Shown here piece after piece: positions 1-12,376 of a DNA stretch of 63,946 nt (within the stretch, counting starts at the first letter, position 1; each line of letters begins with the position of its first letter). The DNA is from Bacillus sp. V3B. GTDB lineage: Bacteria > Bacillota > Bacilli > Bacillales > Cytobacillaceae. Both the position numbers and the translations under genes were made by a program. The notes beneath the pieces were generated by a model. The model was not told the origin of the DNA and made no database searches. It saw only the letters and a program-made list of their open reading frames with translations. Where the stretch lies: the NCBI RefSeq assembly GCF_024494465.1, contig NZ_JAETXM010000019.1, forward strand, positions 1 through 63,946. Reading direction: 5' to 3'.

Positions 1-78
1 GTTGTTCAGTTTTCAAGGAGCATTGCAATCGCTCGCAAGCGACTTAAACAATATAACATCTATCATAATTCAAGTCAA
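1..78 (-). promoter_or_regulatory. rRNA operon promoter and leader (start of a 16S operon off the left edge)
   Basis: Read on the minus strand, a strong sigma-A promoter has -35 TTGACT (73-78) and -10 TATATT (50-55) with exactly 17 bases between them. The transcript then runs to the window edge through CTTGAAAACTGAACAAC, a phrase typical of Bacillus 16S rRNA leaders. In B. subtilis an rRNA operon (rrnO) lies just past gyrA, which fits. The rRNA itself is outside the window, so this is an inference from promoter quality and leader sequence. Confidence 0.65.
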
Positions 79-180
79 TAAAAATATATATACTTTATGA
101 AAAAATACATATTATTTAATGACTTGAATTAGTATATCAAGATAATAGAGATTATGCAATAGTTTATATTATCTTGTATG

Positions 181-213
181 AAAAAAATCAATTCTAATAA
201 AATTGATTTTTTA
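181..213 (-). terminator. Terminator after the HD-GYP gene
   Basis: AAAATCAATT and AATTGATTTT form an A/T-flanked hairpin immediately after the stop codon of the minus-strand HD-GYP gene. It separates that gene from the rRNA promoter downstream. Confidence 0.7.
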
Positions 214-1314
214 CTACTTGAAACTTTCTTCAAAAATAATTTCTTCAATAAACAAATCCAAATGCTCCTCTAGATTCATCATTTCTTCAGTCTCAGTTAG
301 TTTAATTAATGGTCTAGTTGGAGATTTCTCGGTAATAAATAATACTTCCCCTAATTTTCCATTTGAAAGTCTAACCTTACTGCCAATAGAAAAATTAATG
401 ATTCCTTCACTTAATGCCTTTAAAGCAGATAAATCAAACTGCCCAAAATAATCTTGTCGCATCAATTCAAGTACTCTAAATGGCGACTGTTTTTTTCTAT
501 ATAATCTCTCCGATGTCATTGCATGGTAAGTATCTGCTACACCAATCAACTTTGCTACTGGATGAATCTGATTACTATTCAAACCGAAAGGATATCCACT
601 TCCATCCAATCGTTCATGATGCTGAATAATGGAAACTTTAGTACTTTCTTTAAGCGAAGTAATTTGCTGAACCATTTCATAACTATAATTACTATGTTTT
701 TTAATTTCCTCAAACTCTTGTGGAGTTAAAGCTGATTTTTTTTGTGATATTCCGGGTCTGACTTTTACCATACCACAATCAGCTAGTATACCTGCCAAGG
801 CAGCCTGTATAACTTCTCCCTTAGAATAGTTTAACTTTCTAGCCATGAAACCACAGAGCAAACCAACAGCTACTGCATGTTGATATTGATATTCTTCATT
901 ATTGGACAAATGGTGAAGAGAAAAAATCTCTATTGATCTTAATTTCCCTTCATCAAGGAGTGGTAATAAAACCTCTCTTATTTTTGAAATATTAATAGAT
1001 AATCCAGATTGCCATGACTGAAACTGCTTTTTATATTCTTGAGTCGATTCGAGAAATAACCCAGTAAAGCCTTTTTTCTCACGGTCATCCAAAATATCTT
1101 TATTTTCGTCTTCCATAACTTCTAATGGAAGAAATGGCATTCCAGTTACTAGCGTTTTATCTACTTTAACGCTTGGAACTAGGAATAGGTTTAATATTTC
1201 AATTAGCTCAGCCGTTAACACTGTATTTTTTTGAACTATTGGTCGAGCTGTCAATCCAAAAACATCTTCGGTTAATATACATCCCGCTAATAGGTCTTTT
1301 ACTTTCACCCGCAT
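214..1314 (-). CDS. HD-GYP domain protein with a degenerate HD motif
   Basis: This 366-residue protein resembles the HD-GYP family of cyclic-di-GMP phosphodiesterases. The C-terminal half keeps the GYP signature HHERLDGSGYP and the following GVADTYHAMTSERLYR block. The first metal-binding motif, normally LHDIGK, reads ILADCGMVK, so the HD histidine is missing and the catalytic metal site may be impaired. The N-terminal 60 residues (VKDLLAGCILTEDV) look like the small beta domain often preceding HD-GYP. It follows gyrA on the same strand, has its own terminator, and lacks any visible GGDEF or receiver domain. It may be a weak phosphodiesterase or a c-di-GMP sensor; the family is clear, the activity is not. 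Confidence 0.8.
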   Translation of the reverse strand: MRVKVKDLLAGCILTEDVFGLTARPIVQKNTVLTAELIEILNLFLVPSVKVDKTLVTGMPFLPLEVMEDENKDILDDREKKGFTGLFLESTQEYKKQFQSWQSGLSINISKIREVLLPLLDEGKLRSIEIFSLHHLSNNEEYQYQHAVAVGLLCGFMARKLNYSKGEVIQAALAGILADCGMVKVRPGISQKKSALTPQEFEEIKKHSNYSYEMVQQITSLKESTKVSIIQHHERLDGSGYPFGLNSNQIHPVAKLIGVADTYHAMTSERLYRKKQSPFRVLELMRQDYFGQFDLSALKALSEGIINFSIGSKVRLSNGKLGEVLFITEKSPTRPLIKLTETEEMMNLEEHLDLFIEEIIFEESFK

Positions 1315-1385
1315 ATTTCTTCACCACCTTTTAAAATACTATTTTCCTTTATTTTACTTGGATAACAATGGAGACTGCAAGAGAC

Positions 1386-1420
1386 AAAAAAATAGAGGTG
1401 TGCCTATACAGCACTCCTCC
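1386..1420 (-). terminator. Intrinsic terminator of gyrA
   Basis: On the minus strand GAGGAGTGC and GCACACCTC pair around a short loop and are followed by a TATTTTTTT run, just past the gyrA stop codon. Confidence 0.8.
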
Positions 1421-1426
1421 ATTTAA

Positions 1427-3988
1427 TTATTCCTTATCTTTTTCTTCACTGTTCTCTTGATTATCTACTTCCATCATTTCACTATCTTCTTTTGGAGTAT
1501 CTAATTCTAGAATTTCTTCCTCTTGACTGTCTAATTCGGAAACTACTTCTACTTCTTCTTTTTCAACTTTTGCAACAGTCGCTACATATTCACCTTCATG
1601 TTCATCTAGTCGAATCAGTTTTACTCCTTGAGTACTTCTACCCATCTTTGATATATCGCTAACCGCCATTCTAATAAGAACCCCACTGGTTGTAATGAGC
1701 ATAATATCTTCCTCACCATTAACCACCTTCACGCCAACAAGGCACCCATTTTTATCTGTAATATTGCATGTTTTAATTCCTTTGCCGCCCCTGTTTTGAA
1801 TTCGGTATTCCAATGCTGGTGTGCGTTTGCCATATCCATTTTTTGTAACATTTAGGATCTCTGAGTTCTCTTCAAGCACTTCCATCCCAACCACTTCATC
1901 CTCTTTACCTAGAGTAATTCCCTTTACTCCTGTAGCTGTTCTACCCATAGAACGTACATCAGTTTCATGAAAGCGAATTAACAAACCATTCTTCGTTCCG
2001 ATGATAATTTCTTTATCTCCATCCGTTAAACGAACAGATATCAGTTCATCATCTTCTCTTAAATTCAATGCAATTAATCCATTATTTCGAATATGAGCAA
2101 AAGAAGTGAGAGGAGAACGTTTTGAAATTCCATGCTTTGTTGTGAAAAATAAGAACCAACCCTCATCAAATTCTGAAACTGGAATAATGGCATTTACCCA
2201 TTCATCTTTTTCAATTCCTAACAAATTAATGATTGGGATCCCCTTCGCCGTACGACTAAATTCTGGTATTTCATACCCCTTTGCACGGTAGACTTTCCCT
2301 TTGTTTGTAAAAAATAAAATAGTATCGTGAGTAGAAGTCGTAATTAAATGCTCAACGAAATCATCGTCATTCGTACCCATTCCTTGAATCCCACGTCCAC
2401 CCCTTTTTTGGGAGCGATAAGTTGATACAGGAAGACGTTTAATATAATCATTATGTGTTAACGTAATGACAATATTTTCACGTGGAATTAAATCTTCATC
2501 TTCGATATCTTCAATTCCTCCTGCAACAATTTCTGTTCTTCTTTTATCATTAAAACGTTCTTTTATTTCCGCCAATTCCTCACGGATAATATCAAGAATT
2601 TTTTCATCATCTGCTAGAATAGCCTTTAATTCTGAAATAAGTTGAACAAGACTTTGATATTCTTCTTCAATTTTCTCACGTTCCAAACCAGTTAACCGTT
2701 GAAGACGCATATCAAGAATAGCCTGTGCTTGCCTTTCAGATAAGTTAAAGGTTGTCATTAAACCTTCACGGGCAATCTCGGTTGTTTGTGAGCTACGAAT
2801 TAAATTAATCACTGCATCTAAATTATCAAGAGCAATCCGCAGACCTTCTAAAATATGCGCTCTTGCTTCTGCTTTTCGCAATTCAAACTCTGTTCTTCTT
2901 CGGATAATTACTCTTTGGTGGTCCAAATAATGAACTAAACATTCTTTTAAATCAAGTACTTTAGGTTGTCCATCAACAAGCGCTAAAATATTAATTCCAA
3001 AGCTTGTTTGCAAGGCGGTATGCTTATAAAGATTATTTAACAGCACATTTGCATTCGCATCTTTACGGACTTCTATGACAATTCTTAACCCTTCACGGTC
3101 AGATTCATCACGGAGATCTGTAATGCCATCGATTTTCTTCTCTCTTACTAGTTCAGCAATTCTTTCAATCAGCCTAGCTTTATTGACTTGATAGGGAATT
3201 TCATTAACGATAATAACTTCTTTCCCATTTGATTTTTCTTCAATTTTCACTTTCGCACGAAGTTTAATAGAACCTCGTCCCGTTTCATATGCTTTACGAA
3301 TACCACTCCGACCAAGAATTAAACCTGCTGTAGGGAAATCAGGACCAGGGATAATATCCATCAGCTCTTGAATCGATATTTCAGGATCATGACTGACAGC
3401 TAGAACCCCGTCAATGACCTCCCCAAGCTGATGTGGTGGAATGTTCGTTGCCATTCCAACCGCAATACCAGACGTTCCATTAACAAGCAAGTTAGGAAAA
3501 CGAGATGGCATTACAACTGGCTCTTTTTCTTCCCCGTCATAGTTATCTTGATAATCAATGGTGTCTTTATTAATGTCTCTTAATAGCTCCATTGAAATTT
3601 TTGACATACGAGCTTCTGTATAACGCATGGCTGCTGCTCCATCACCATCAATTGAACCAAAGTTTCCATGTCCATCTACAAGCATATAACGGTAGTTAAA
3701 GTCCTGCGCCATCCTAACCATTGTTTCATAGACAGCAGAGTCCCCATGCGGATGATATTTTCCAATTACATCTCCAACAATACGGGCAGACTTTTTAAAG
3801 GGCTTATCTGAATGCATCCCGAGGTCATGCATAGAATACAAAATACGGCGGTGAACTGGCTTTAAACCGTCTCTGACATCTGGAAGTGCACGAGATACGA
3901 TAACACTCATCGCATAATCTAAAAAAGATGTACGCATTTCATGACTAATATTAATTTCTTCAACTTTAGACTTTGGCATATCAGACAA
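1427..3988 (-). CDS. gyrA: DNA gyrase subunit A
   Basis: GyrA is the breakage-reunion subunit of the A2B2 gyrase that introduces negative supercoils. The catalytic tyrosine is Y123 in RYTEARMSK. The quinolone-pocket segment [10 protein letters not shown] has Ser84, the unmutated susceptible form. The GyrA-box QKRGGRG lies near residue 528, which separates a gyrase from topoisomerase IV, and six beta-pinwheel blades follow. At 853 residues it is about 30 longer than I remember for B. subtilis GyrA; the extra length is an acidic Glu/Asp-rich tail after residue 805. It follows gyrB with a hairpin between them. Confidence 0.98.
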   Translation of the reverse strand: MSDMPKSKVEEINISHEMRTSFLDYAMSVIVSRALPDVRDGLKPVHRRILYSMHDLGMHSDKPFKKSARIVGDVIGKYHPHGDSAVYETMVRMAQDFNYRYMLVDGHGNFGSIDGDGAAAMRYTEARMSKISMELLRDINKDTIDYQDNYDGEEKEPVVMPSRFPNLLVNGTSGIAVGMATNIPPHQLGEVIDGVLAVSHDPEISIQELMDIIPGPDFPTAGLILGRSGIRKAYETGRGSIKLRAKVKIEEKSNGKEVIIVNEIPYQVNKARLIERIAELVREKKIDGITDLRDESDREGLRIVIEVRKDANANVLLNNLYKHTALQTSFGINILALVDGQPKVLDLKECLVHYLDHQRVIIRRRTEFELRKAEARAHILEGLRIALDNLDAVINLIRSSQTTEIAREGLMTTFNLSERQAQAILDMRLQRLTGLEREKIEEEYQSLVQLISELKAILADDEKILDIIREELAEIKERFNDKRRTEIVAGGIEDIEDEDLIPRENIVITLTHNDYIKRLPVSTYRSQKRGGRGIQGMGTNDDDFVEHLITTSTHDTILFFTNKGKVYRAKGYEIPEFSRTAKGIPIINLLGIEKDEWVNAIIPVSEFDEGWFLFFTTKHGISKRSPLTSFAHIRNNGLIALNLREDDELISVRLTDGDKEIIIGTKNGLLIRFHETDVRSMGRTATGVKGITLGKEDEVVGMEVLEENSEILNVTKNGYGKRTPALEYRIQNRGGKGIKTCNITDKNGCLVGVKVVNGEEDIMLITTSGVLIRMAVSDISKMGRSTQGVKLIRLDEHEGEYVATVAKVEKEEVEVVSELDSQEEEILELDTPKEDSEMMEVDNQENSEEKDKE

Positions 3989-4119
3989 TTTATAAACCTC
4001 CCTTTTATGAAACGATCCTTATCGTTCCTGGGTCAAAATTTATTTATGTAAAGATCGTATTCAGTTGTATTTCAAGCATCTTCACTACTTTAATTAGATG
4101 CGATCATTACCATTGAAAT

Positions 4120-4143
4120 CGGGATAGAAGATCCTCTATCCCG
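4120..4143 (-). terminator. Hairpin between gyrB and gyrA
   Basis: CGGGATAGA and TCTATCCCG form a 9-bp stem directly after the gyrB stop on the minus strand. The T-tract is short, so it may attenuate rather than fully stop transcription into gyrA. Confidence 0.6.
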
Positions 4144-4150
4144 GTTTTGT

Positions 4151-6088
<1,938 letters not shown>

Positions 6089-6250
6089 CTACACTTTCTT
6101 TTGGCGTTGATTGCGTTATCTATGAAAAACTTAACCTTTTGCAAAGAAGTTAAGTGAATTTATCTTACAACTACATTTTTAAAAATTAGAAATTCAATAA
6201 AAATCAAATATAAAGGACTTTCTTAATTTGAAATCTTCCATTTCCCTAGA

Positions 6251-6499
6251 TTAAAATTCTGAAACAAACCACTTTTGTGATCGCTTTTTTAGTGTACTAG
6301 AGGCTAACGGGGAAAAGTAGATATGCTCAGTTGTTATGATTATTGACTTAAAGGAGTTTTTTGTCTGTTGCACAGAATCATTCTCATATTGTCGAAAAAA
6401 ATGCTTCATTTCTGCTGAAGAATGAAAACTCTCTTTATCAATGATGGCTATAATATCTTTTGCCTTCACAATGGTTTCCTCTCCAAAATGAATATACAA
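6251..6499 (-). CDS. remB: RemB-like DUF370 regulator
   Basis: This 82-residue protein (MYIHFGEETIVKAKDIIAII at the start) matches the DUF370 family, and its slot between recF and gyrB is that of B. subtilis yaaB/remB. RemA and RemB of B. subtilis promote expression of biofilm matrix operons; RemA is a ring-forming DNA-binding protein. The start is ten bases from the recF stop, which suggests co-transcription with recF. A gap of about 160 bases to gyrB carries no obvious terminator. Function here is by family and position only. Confidence 0.85.
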   Translation of the reverse strand: MYIHFGEETIVKAKDIIAIIDKESFHSSAEMKHFFRQYENDSVQQTKNSFKSIIITTEHIYFSPLASSTLKKRSQKWFVSEF

Positions 6500-6508
6500 T
6501 GCTCCACC

Positions 6509-7627
6509 TCACTGAATCTTTTTTATCGTTCCATTCTTCACATAAAAGGTAGATGCTCCTTTTAACGTTTGGTGATCAATACCATCTACGCTAGTTGTCG
6601 TGACAAATGTTTGTACTTTTCCTTGTATGGTATTTAACAAATGAGATTGGCGATGATCGTCTAGTTCAGATAAGACATCATCCAATAAAAGGATAGGATA
6701 CTCTCCTACTTCAGAGTGGATCAGTTCAATTTCCGCTAGTTTGATGGAGAGAGCTGTTGTCCTCTGTTGCCCTTGTGATCCAAATGTTTGAACATCTCGA
6801 TCATTCACAAAAAAAAGAAGGTCATCCCGTTGAGGACCAAATAATGTGACTCCACGGTCAATTTCTCTTTTCTTTACTTGATGGTATTTATTCTCGTATA
6901 TATCCACCATTTTCGACAATTCTTGTTCTTCTGATACATCAACAGATGGTTTGTATTTAATTTTTAATATTTCCATATCATGTGATATTCCTTCATGAAT
7001 GGGAATGGCCCATTTTTGCAATAAACGGAGGAATTCAAATCGTTTTGAAACGATTTTCACAGCCGATTGAATAAATTGATCTGTTAAAATATCCAACATA
7101 GCAGCATCTGTTTGTTTTTTCGTTTGTAATTGTTTCAAATAGTGATTGCGTTGTTGTAAAATTTTATTTAACTGGCCAACTTCATGTAGATAGACAGGTG
7201 ATATTTGGCCAATCTCCATATCAATAAAACGACGCCTAACTTGAGGGCTCCCTTTGACTAAAAGGAGATCTTCAGGCGCAAACATCACAACATTCATATT
7301 CCCTACATATTGACTCAGTTTTTTTTGTTCAAGATGGTTATACTTTGCTTTTTTGCCTTTTTTTGAAATGATTAATTCCATTGGCAATGAACTATTACTT
7401 TTTTGAACCCTACCTTCTATTTTAGCATATTCTTGGTCCCAACGAATAAGATCTTTATCATTAGAAGTTCGATGTGACTTCGCCATCGCTAAAACATAGA
7501 TAGATTCCATCACATTCGTTTTGCCATGTGCATTTTCGCCTAATATGAAACTGACTTTATTTTCGAACTGAATTTCTAGCTGTTCATAATTTCGATAATT
7601 TTTCAATTGCAATTGTTTAATAAACAT
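6509..7627 (-). CDS. recF: DNA repair and replication protein RecF
   Basis: RecF is an SMC-like ATPase that helps load RecA at single-strand gaps with RecO and RecR. The 372-residue protein has Walker [10 protein letters not shown] near residue 30, an ABC-type signature region ([18 protein letters not shown]) and Walker [12 protein letters not shown]. Length is within two residues of the B. subtilis protein as I recall it. It sits between rlbA and remB, the canonical order downstream of dnaN. Confidence 0.97.
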   Translation of the reverse strand: MFIKQLQLKNYRNYEQLEIQFENKVSFILGENAHGKTNVMESIYVLAMAKSHRTSNDKDLIRWDQEYAKIEGRVQKSNSSLPMELIISKKGKKAKYNHLEQKKLSQYVGNMNVVMFAPEDLLLVKGSPQVRRRFIDMEIGQISPVYLHEVGQLNKILQQRNHYLKQLQTKKQTDAAMLDILTDQFIQSAVKIVSKRFEFLRLLQKWAIPIHEGISHDMEILKIKYKPSVDVSEEQELSKMVDIYENKYHQVKKREIDRGVTLFGPQRDDLLFFVNDRDVQTFGSQGQQRTTALSIKLAEIELIHSEVGEYPILLLDDVLSELDDHRQSHLLNTIQGKVQTFVTTTSVDGIDHQTLKGASTFYVKNGTIKKIQ

Positions 7628-7754
7628 CTATTTCATCCTTTTTATGGAAAGGGGGTAGTGCAAAACTTCATCCTAATCTTCAATCTACTTTATTTTGACA
7701 ATAGTGTGTTATGAAGTGACATTGAATGAATAGGCTCCGCTCATACCGTCTTTA

Positions 7755-7973
7755 TTAATCGTTCCCTATGAGGATATAAGTACTATGGCCATCAATCTCA
7801 ATCTTATCACCTGAACGAAGTTTTCTTCCTCTTCTTTGGTCCTGCTCTCCATTGATGTGAATCTTATACTCACTTAAAAACCATTTGGCCATCCCACCTG
7901 ATGAAATAACATTTACTACTTTTAGAAATTGGCCAAGTGTAATATACTCCGTCTGTATTTTGATTGTTTTCAT
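7755..7973 (-). CDS. rlbA: S4-domain protein RlbA (YaaA)
   Basis: This 72-residue S4-like RNA-binding protein contains GGMAKWFLSEYKIHINGEQD and the RRGRKLRSGDKIEI segment typical of the small S4 proteins encoded between dnaN and recF in Bacilli. B. subtilis YaaA/RlbA has been linked to ribosome assembly. No other domain is present. The 127-base gap to recF could hold a promoter. Confidence 0.92.
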   Translation of the reverse strand: MKTIKIQTEYITLGQFLKVVNVISSGGMAKWFLSEYKIHINGEQDQRRGRKLRSGDKIEIDGHSTYILIGND

Positions 7974-8082
7974 AGTTATTCACTCTTTCATGGAATAATA
8001 TCTAATAGTTTATTTTACTAAATATTTCTCTAGTATACAAAGAAAACTAAAACTCTTTTTAAAAATGGAGAATTTTATAGGA

Positions 8083-8110
8083 AAAGCCACCGACAACAAT
8101 CGGCAGCTTT
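8083..8110 (-). terminator. Hairpin after dnaN
   Basis: On the minus strand AAAGCTGCCGA and TCGGTGGCTTT form a stem with a symmetric two-base internal loop, followed by a weak T-run. It lies between dnaN and rlbA. Confidence 0.55.
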
Positions 8111-8180
8111 CGTACAAAAACCACTTGAGTACTCAAGCATTTTTAGCAATTATCCTATTTCATTTAACATAAGCTTTAAA

Positions 8181-9317
8181 TTAGTAGGTTCTGACCGGTA
8201 AAATTAATTGAAGAATGGATTCATCGTTAATTGGCTGAATAATAAACGGTCTCATCGCTCCAGTAAAACTTATTTTAATTTCAGTTCCTTCTAATGCTTT
8301 CAGTGCATCCATCATATATTTAGCACTAAATGAAATTTTTAATTCTTCCCCTTCAATGGATTGGCTTTTTACTTCCTCTACCACTTTCCCTACTTCAGGA
8401 GTATTTGAAGATATTTCAACCATCTTACTATCAATTGCTGAGAGTTTAACCACATTATTTCGACCTTCTCTGGCGAGTAATGAAGCGCGGTCAATCGCAT
8501 GTAAGAATTCTTTTGTTTGTAAAACAATCTCTGTCTTACTTTCATTTGGAATTAATCTCGATGTATCAGGATAATTTCCTTCTAATAATCTGGAAAAAAA
8601 CAAAAGATGTTTAGCTTTGAATAATACTTGATTGTCTGTAATCACAATGTCGATCAGTTCATTATTGTCAACTAATATTTTGCTCAATTCAGTTAAACTT
8701 TTCCCTGGAATAACAACATTGTAACTAGCAGGTGTCTCAATTTCAATTTTAGCTTTTCTTAACGCCAATCGATGGCTGTCTGTTGCAATACAGTTTAATT
8801 CGTCATTTTCAACCTTCCAGTTGACACCTGTCAAGATTGGCCGTGTTTCTGAGGTGGACACTGCAAAGGATGTTTGACGAATCATAGCCTTAAGTAAATC
8901 AGTTGGTATTTTAAATACATTTTCCGCTTCAATTTGTGGTAAATGTGGATATTCCTCTGCATCAAGGCCAATTAAGTTAAATTCAGAACTTCCAGAACGT
9001 ATAACTGTTTGTAAATGATTCTGTACTTCTATTTCAACATGATCAGACGGAAGCTTTCGAACCATTTCGCTGAAAAATTTAGCTTGTAGGACAATGGCTC
9101 CTGTTTGTTTAATGTTAACAATCTCTTTATCCCCATCATCTTTTGGAATAAAGGATTCAATTGACACGTCGGAATCACTGCCAGTTAAAGTAACGCCTTC
9201 TTCAGTGGTTACAATTTTAATTCCAGTTAAGATTGGAATGGTTGTTCTACTTGTGACAGCTTTCATAACATCCTGGACACTTTGGACTAAGTGATCTCGT
9301 TGGATTATAAACCTCAT
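8181..9317 (-). CDS. dnaN: DNA polymerase III sliding clamp (beta subunit)
   Basis: DnaN is the dimeric ring that tethers polymerase to DNA. At 378 residues it matches the family, with three repeated clamp domains and the C-terminal QLILPVRTY end characteristic of Firmicute clamps. It follows dnaA in the usual order with a 179-base intergenic region carrying DnaA boxes, so autoregulation through DnaA is likely. Confidence 0.98.
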   Translation of the reverse strand: MRFIIQRDHLVQSVQDVMKAVTSRTTIPILTGIKIVTTEEGVTLTGSDSDVSIESFIPKDDGDKEIVNIKQTGAIVLQAKFFSEMVRKLPSDHVEIEVQNHLQTVIRSGSSEFNLIGLDAEEYPHLPQIEAENVFKIPTDLLKAMIRQTSFAVSTSETRPILTGVNWKVENDELNCIATDSHRLALRKAKIEIETPASYNVVIPGKSLTELSKILVDNNELIDIVITDNQVLFKAKHLLFFSRLLEGNYPDTSRLIPNESKTEIVLQTKEFLHAIDRASLLAREGRNNVVKLSAIDSKMVEISSNTPEVGKVVEEVKSQSIEGEELKISFSAKYMMDALKALEGTEIKISFTGAMRPFIIQPINDESILQLILPVRTY

Positions 9318-9397
9318 TTTTAATCCTCCGTTTTAGCTATATTTATATATATTTATTAATAAAAAAAGAGTAGTAATAGTAATAGGTCCTGTGATTA

Positions 9398-9481
9398 TGT
9401 GGATAACTGAAGAAATCATATAGAATGACAGTCTGTCCACATGGGGACAAACTGTGTACAGGTTTGGTAAAGTTATGCACA
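9398..9481. promoter_or_regulatory. DnaA boxes in the dnaA-dnaN intergenic region
   Basis: TGTGGATAA at 9398-9406 is a perfect inverse of the DnaA box TTATCCACA, and TTATGCACA at 9473-9481 fits the TTATNCACA form. In B. subtilis the dnaA-dnaN gap is part of the bipartite origin and contains the unwinding region; the position here is equivalent. Confidence 0.75.
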
Positions 9482-9496
9482 GTTTTTTCTATAAAC

Positions 9497-10846
9497 TTAA
9501 ACTTTTAATTCCTCATGAATATCTTTTAACTCTCTTTGCAGCTGAGAATCTGATTGGAGCAATTTTGAGATTTTTTCATGGGCATGGATAACGGTAGTAT
9601 GATCTCTTCCGCCAAATTCCTCACCAATTTTCGGCAATGAAAAATCAGTTAGTTCCCTTGATAGGTACATGGCAATTTGTCTTGGAAAAGCAACTGATTT
9701 AGTCCGTTTCTTTGCTTTGAAATCTTCTAATTTCACATTGTAATGTTCGCCAACAACTCGTTGAATTTCTGGAATCGTAATGACTTTTGGTTTTGAACTC
9801 GGAATAATATTTTTAAGTGCCTCTGCTGCAAGATCAGCGTTAATATCTTTGTTCACTAATGATGAATAGGCTACAACCCGAATGAGTGCACCTTCTAATT
9901 CACGTATATTAGAGTCGATTTGATTTGCAATATAAAGCATGACTTCGTTAGGAATATCGAGTCCATCTGCTTTCGCTTTTTTCCGCAAAATAGCAATTCT
10001 AGTTTCCAAGTCAGGTGGTGTGATATCGGTAATAAGTCCCCATTCAAAACGGGATCGTAAACGCTCCTCTAATGTGGGGATTTCTTTCGGTGGACGGTCA
10101 CTAGAAATGACAATTTGCTTACTTTCTTCATGCAACGTATTGAAAGTATGGAAAAATTCTTCTTGGGTTGATTCTTTTCCGGCTAAAAATTGAATATCAT
10201 CAATTAGAAGAACGTCAACACTGCGATATTTATTACGGAATGCCTCTGCCTTATTATCGCGAATGGAATTGATAAATTCATTTGTGAATTTTTCAGAAGA
10301 TAGATAGACAACCTTTGCTGAAGGGTTATGGTGTAAAACATAATGGCCAATTGCGTGCATTAAGTGGGTTTTTCCAAGTCCAACTCCTCCATAAATAAAT
10401 AACGGATTATAGGCTTTGGCAGGAGCTTCAGCTACGGCTAGAGATGCTGCATGGGCAAACCGGTTGCCGGATCCAATGACAAAGGTGTCAAAGGTATTTT
10501 TTTTGTTTAACATACTAACCGGAAATTCTGATTGACTATTCTCCTTTTTTATTTTTTTAGGAGAAGTCTGTAATCCTTCCTCGTTTTCGATTTGACTTTG
10601 CGGAATGATGAATTTAACACTAAATTCTTCACCAGTAATTTCATATAAAACACTGGAGATTAAAGGGGAATAGCGTTCTTCTAGCCAATCACGTGCAAAT
10701 TCATTTGGAGCTGTTACAACTAATGAATCTCCTTGAAGGGAATGAGCTTTAGTAGATTTTAGCCATGTATCAAAGCTGGGCTTACTGACCTTCTTTTCAA
10801 CATTAGCTAATATACTATTCCAAAGATCCGTAATATTTTCCAACAT
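9497..10846 (-). CDS. dnaA: Replication initiator DnaA
   Basis: DnaA is the AAA+ initiator that binds DnaA boxes and opens oriC. The start is the ATG of [10 protein letters not shown] at 10846, preceded by AAAGGAGGGATAC; an extension 12 codons upstream lacks a ribosome site. The protein is 449 residues. Domain I is the N-terminal 85 residues, Walker A is GGVGLGKTH, Walker B is VLLIDDIQF, and the domain IV DnaA-box recognition signature is [15 protein letters not shown]. It is transcribed away from oriC, divergently from rpmH. Confidence 0.98.
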   Translation of the reverse strand: MLENITDLWNSILANVEKKVSKPSFDTWLKSTKAHSLQGDSLVVTAPNEFARDWLEERYSPLISSVLYEITGEEFSVKFIIPQSQIENEEGLQTSPKKIKKENSQSEFPVSMLNKKNTFDTFVIGSGNRFAHAASLAVAEAPAKAYNPLFIYGGVGLGKTHLMHAIGHYVLHHNPSAKVVYLSSEKFTNEFINSIRDNKAEAFRNKYRSVDVLLIDDIQFLAGKESTQEEFFHTFNTLHEESKQIVISSDRPPKEIPTLEERLRSRFEWGLITDITPPDLETRIAILRKKAKADGLDIPNEVMLYIANQIDSNIRELEGALIRVVAYSSLVNKDINADLAAEALKNIIPSSKPKVITIPEIQRVVGEHYNVKLEDFKAKKRTKSVAFPRQIAMYLSRELTDFSLPKIGEEFGGRDHTTVIHAHEKISKLLQSDSQLQRELKDIHEELKV

Positions 10847-11481
10847 GTATCCCTCCTTTGCTGATGTTCGCATAAAAAACAATAGGTTATACGTGAAAGT
10901 ACAACCTAAAATGTATAAATATACGAAACTGAGTTGTGGATAAATATATTATAAGGAAATAAAGAAGAATTCCGACAATATCCACGGTTTGTGGATAACC
11001 TTTATTAACTCAGGTGGATAAGTTATCCACACTTTATCCACAATTTGTGGATAAAAACAATTGTTAGAGTATTTATGAAGAGTGAAAACACAAATATAAT
11101 ATCAAATAATAGCAAGGTATGCAACGGTTTTTGGGACTTTATCCACAACCTCCACTTACTGTGATTAAAAAATGTCCACAGGTAGTGGTTATGTGAAAAA
11201 CCTGTCAATAGATGTTGTGGATAATAAAGAATGCTGTCGAAAATATCCACAATCTAAAAATCCGGAAAGTGGATTATTTATGAAGAGCTGTTTTTAAAGA
11301 TAGGAGAGTATGATGATTTGAACTGAGATACCTGTCGAGCTCCAGGTGACTGACTTGCTCTTTTCTTATTTTTGTTAACAAATTTAAATTTTATTTATTT
11401 TATCCGTGACAAAGAATCAAATTCACGGTAAAATTTGTAGGTTGAAAAAATATTATTATTTGGATATTCTTTTGAAGAGAG
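10847..11481. other. oriC: Origin of replication (oriC), dnaA-rpmH intergenic part
   Basis: This 635-base AT-rich region lies between divergent dnaA and rpmH. I count DnaA boxes at 10935-10943, 10990-10998, 11023-11031, 11034-11042, 11046-11054, 11139-11147 and 11216-11224, all exact TTATCCACA or its complement, plus near matches at 11013-11021 and 11243-11251. The tightest group (11013-11054) alternates strands. A degenerate fragment of the GTCTAGCTCCAG...GCTTTTCTTA Bacillus repeat lies near 11336-11370. No gene is supported here. Confidence 0.93.
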
Positions 11482-11511
11482 TTGACATTTTTAAAGTCAT
11501 TTATATATAAT
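11482..11511 (+). promoter_or_regulatory. rpmH promoter
   Basis: TTGACA (11482-11487) and TATAAT (11506-11511) are perfect sigma-A hexamers separated by 18 bases, 44 bases before the rpmH start. Confidence 0.85.
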
Positions 11512-11555
11512 TAGAATACTGTCTTTAGAAGCAATTCCTCAGGGAGGTGTCATAT

Positions 11556-11690
11556 ATGAAAAGAACGTATCAACCAAAAAAACGTAAACATAGCAAAGTT
11601 CATGGATTCCGTAGCCGTATGAGCAGTTCAAACGGACGCAATGTTCTAGCTCGTCGCCGTCGTAAAGGAAGAAAAGTATTATCTGCCTAG
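11556..11690 (+). CDS. rpmH: 50S ribosomal protein L34
   Basis: This 44-residue, highly basic protein starts [18 protein letters not shown] and has the conserved [11 protein letters not shown] end, identical in length to the B. subtilis protein. AGGGAGGTG lies upstream at good spacing. It is the first gene to the right of oriC and is followed by a terminator, with rnpA next as in nearly all bacteria. Confidence 0.98.
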   Translation: MKRTYQPKKRKHSKVHGFRSRMSSSNGRNVLARRRRKGRKVLSA

Positions 11691-11718
11691 GCCACTGAAA
11701 TATCAGTGGTCTTTTTTC
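11690..11718 (+). terminator. Terminator or attenuator after rpmH
   Basis: GGCCACTGA and TCAGTGGTC pair around AATA and are followed by TTTTTT. It directly follows the rpmH stop and would reduce read-through into rnpA. Confidence 0.85.
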
Positions 11719-11852
11719 TCATTAGGTGAACTCTGTGATCAGTGTGATGAAGGCATTGTCTTGAATCCACGTGGATTCAAGACATATAGAACATCAATTT
11801 ATTTATGGGACAAAGCATTCTTTGAATGAAAGTAAGTGAAGGTGTATCTAAG

Positions 11853-12251
11853 ATGAGAAAAGAATATCGAATTAAAAAAAATAAAGAATTCCAAGAAGCT
11901 TTTAAAAAAGGAAAATCGGTTGCAAATAGACAATTTGTTGTCTATACGCTAAAAAAACCAGACCAAAAGCATTTTCGGATTGGTCTGTCCGTAAGCAAAA
12001 AAGTTGGAAATGCAGTGACTCGAAATCAAATAAAAAGATACGTTCGTCAGGTGTTTCATGAATTGGATGGACAATTACATAATGATGTAGATTACGTCAT
12101 CATTGCTCGGAAACCAACAGCCACAATGGATTTCTTTGAAATTCAACAAAGTCTTTCACACGTATTGCGCCTTGCACATGTATTAAAGAAGTTTAAATAT
12201 GGCCAGGGAAAACAGTTGCCAGCTAAAACTCAGGGTGAGAAATCCCCTTAA
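11853..12251 (+). CDS. rnpA: Ribonuclease P protein component
   Basis: RnpA is the protein cofactor of RNase P, which matures tRNA 5' ends. The protein shows the RNR-type core [28 protein letters not shown] choose ATG 11853 ([13 protein letters not shown]), with AAGGTG upstream, giving 132 residues; an in-frame ATG at 11826 has no ribosome site. It precedes spoIIIJ as usual. Confidence 0.96.
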   Translation: MRKEYRIKKNKEFQEAFKKGKSVANRQFVVYTLKKPDQKHFRIGLSVSKKVGNAVTRNQIKRYVRQVFHELDGQLHNDVDYVIIARKPTATMDFFEIQQSLSHVLRLAHVLKKFKYGQGKQLPAKTQGEKSP

Positions 12252-12376
12252 TTTTTTCATTTTAAAAGCGTTTACTATAAAAAGATGGTAGAATAAATTT
12301 TGAATAAACTTTATTCTTTAAGTGAAAAACAAACGAGAAAATGCTTGAAAACAATGCTTTAAGGAGGAAAATACGG

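Noticed and set aside
11023-11250. 75-codon minus-strand frame in oriC
   Set aside because: It consists of DnaA boxes and A/T-rich spacer, has no ribosome site and no family resemblance.
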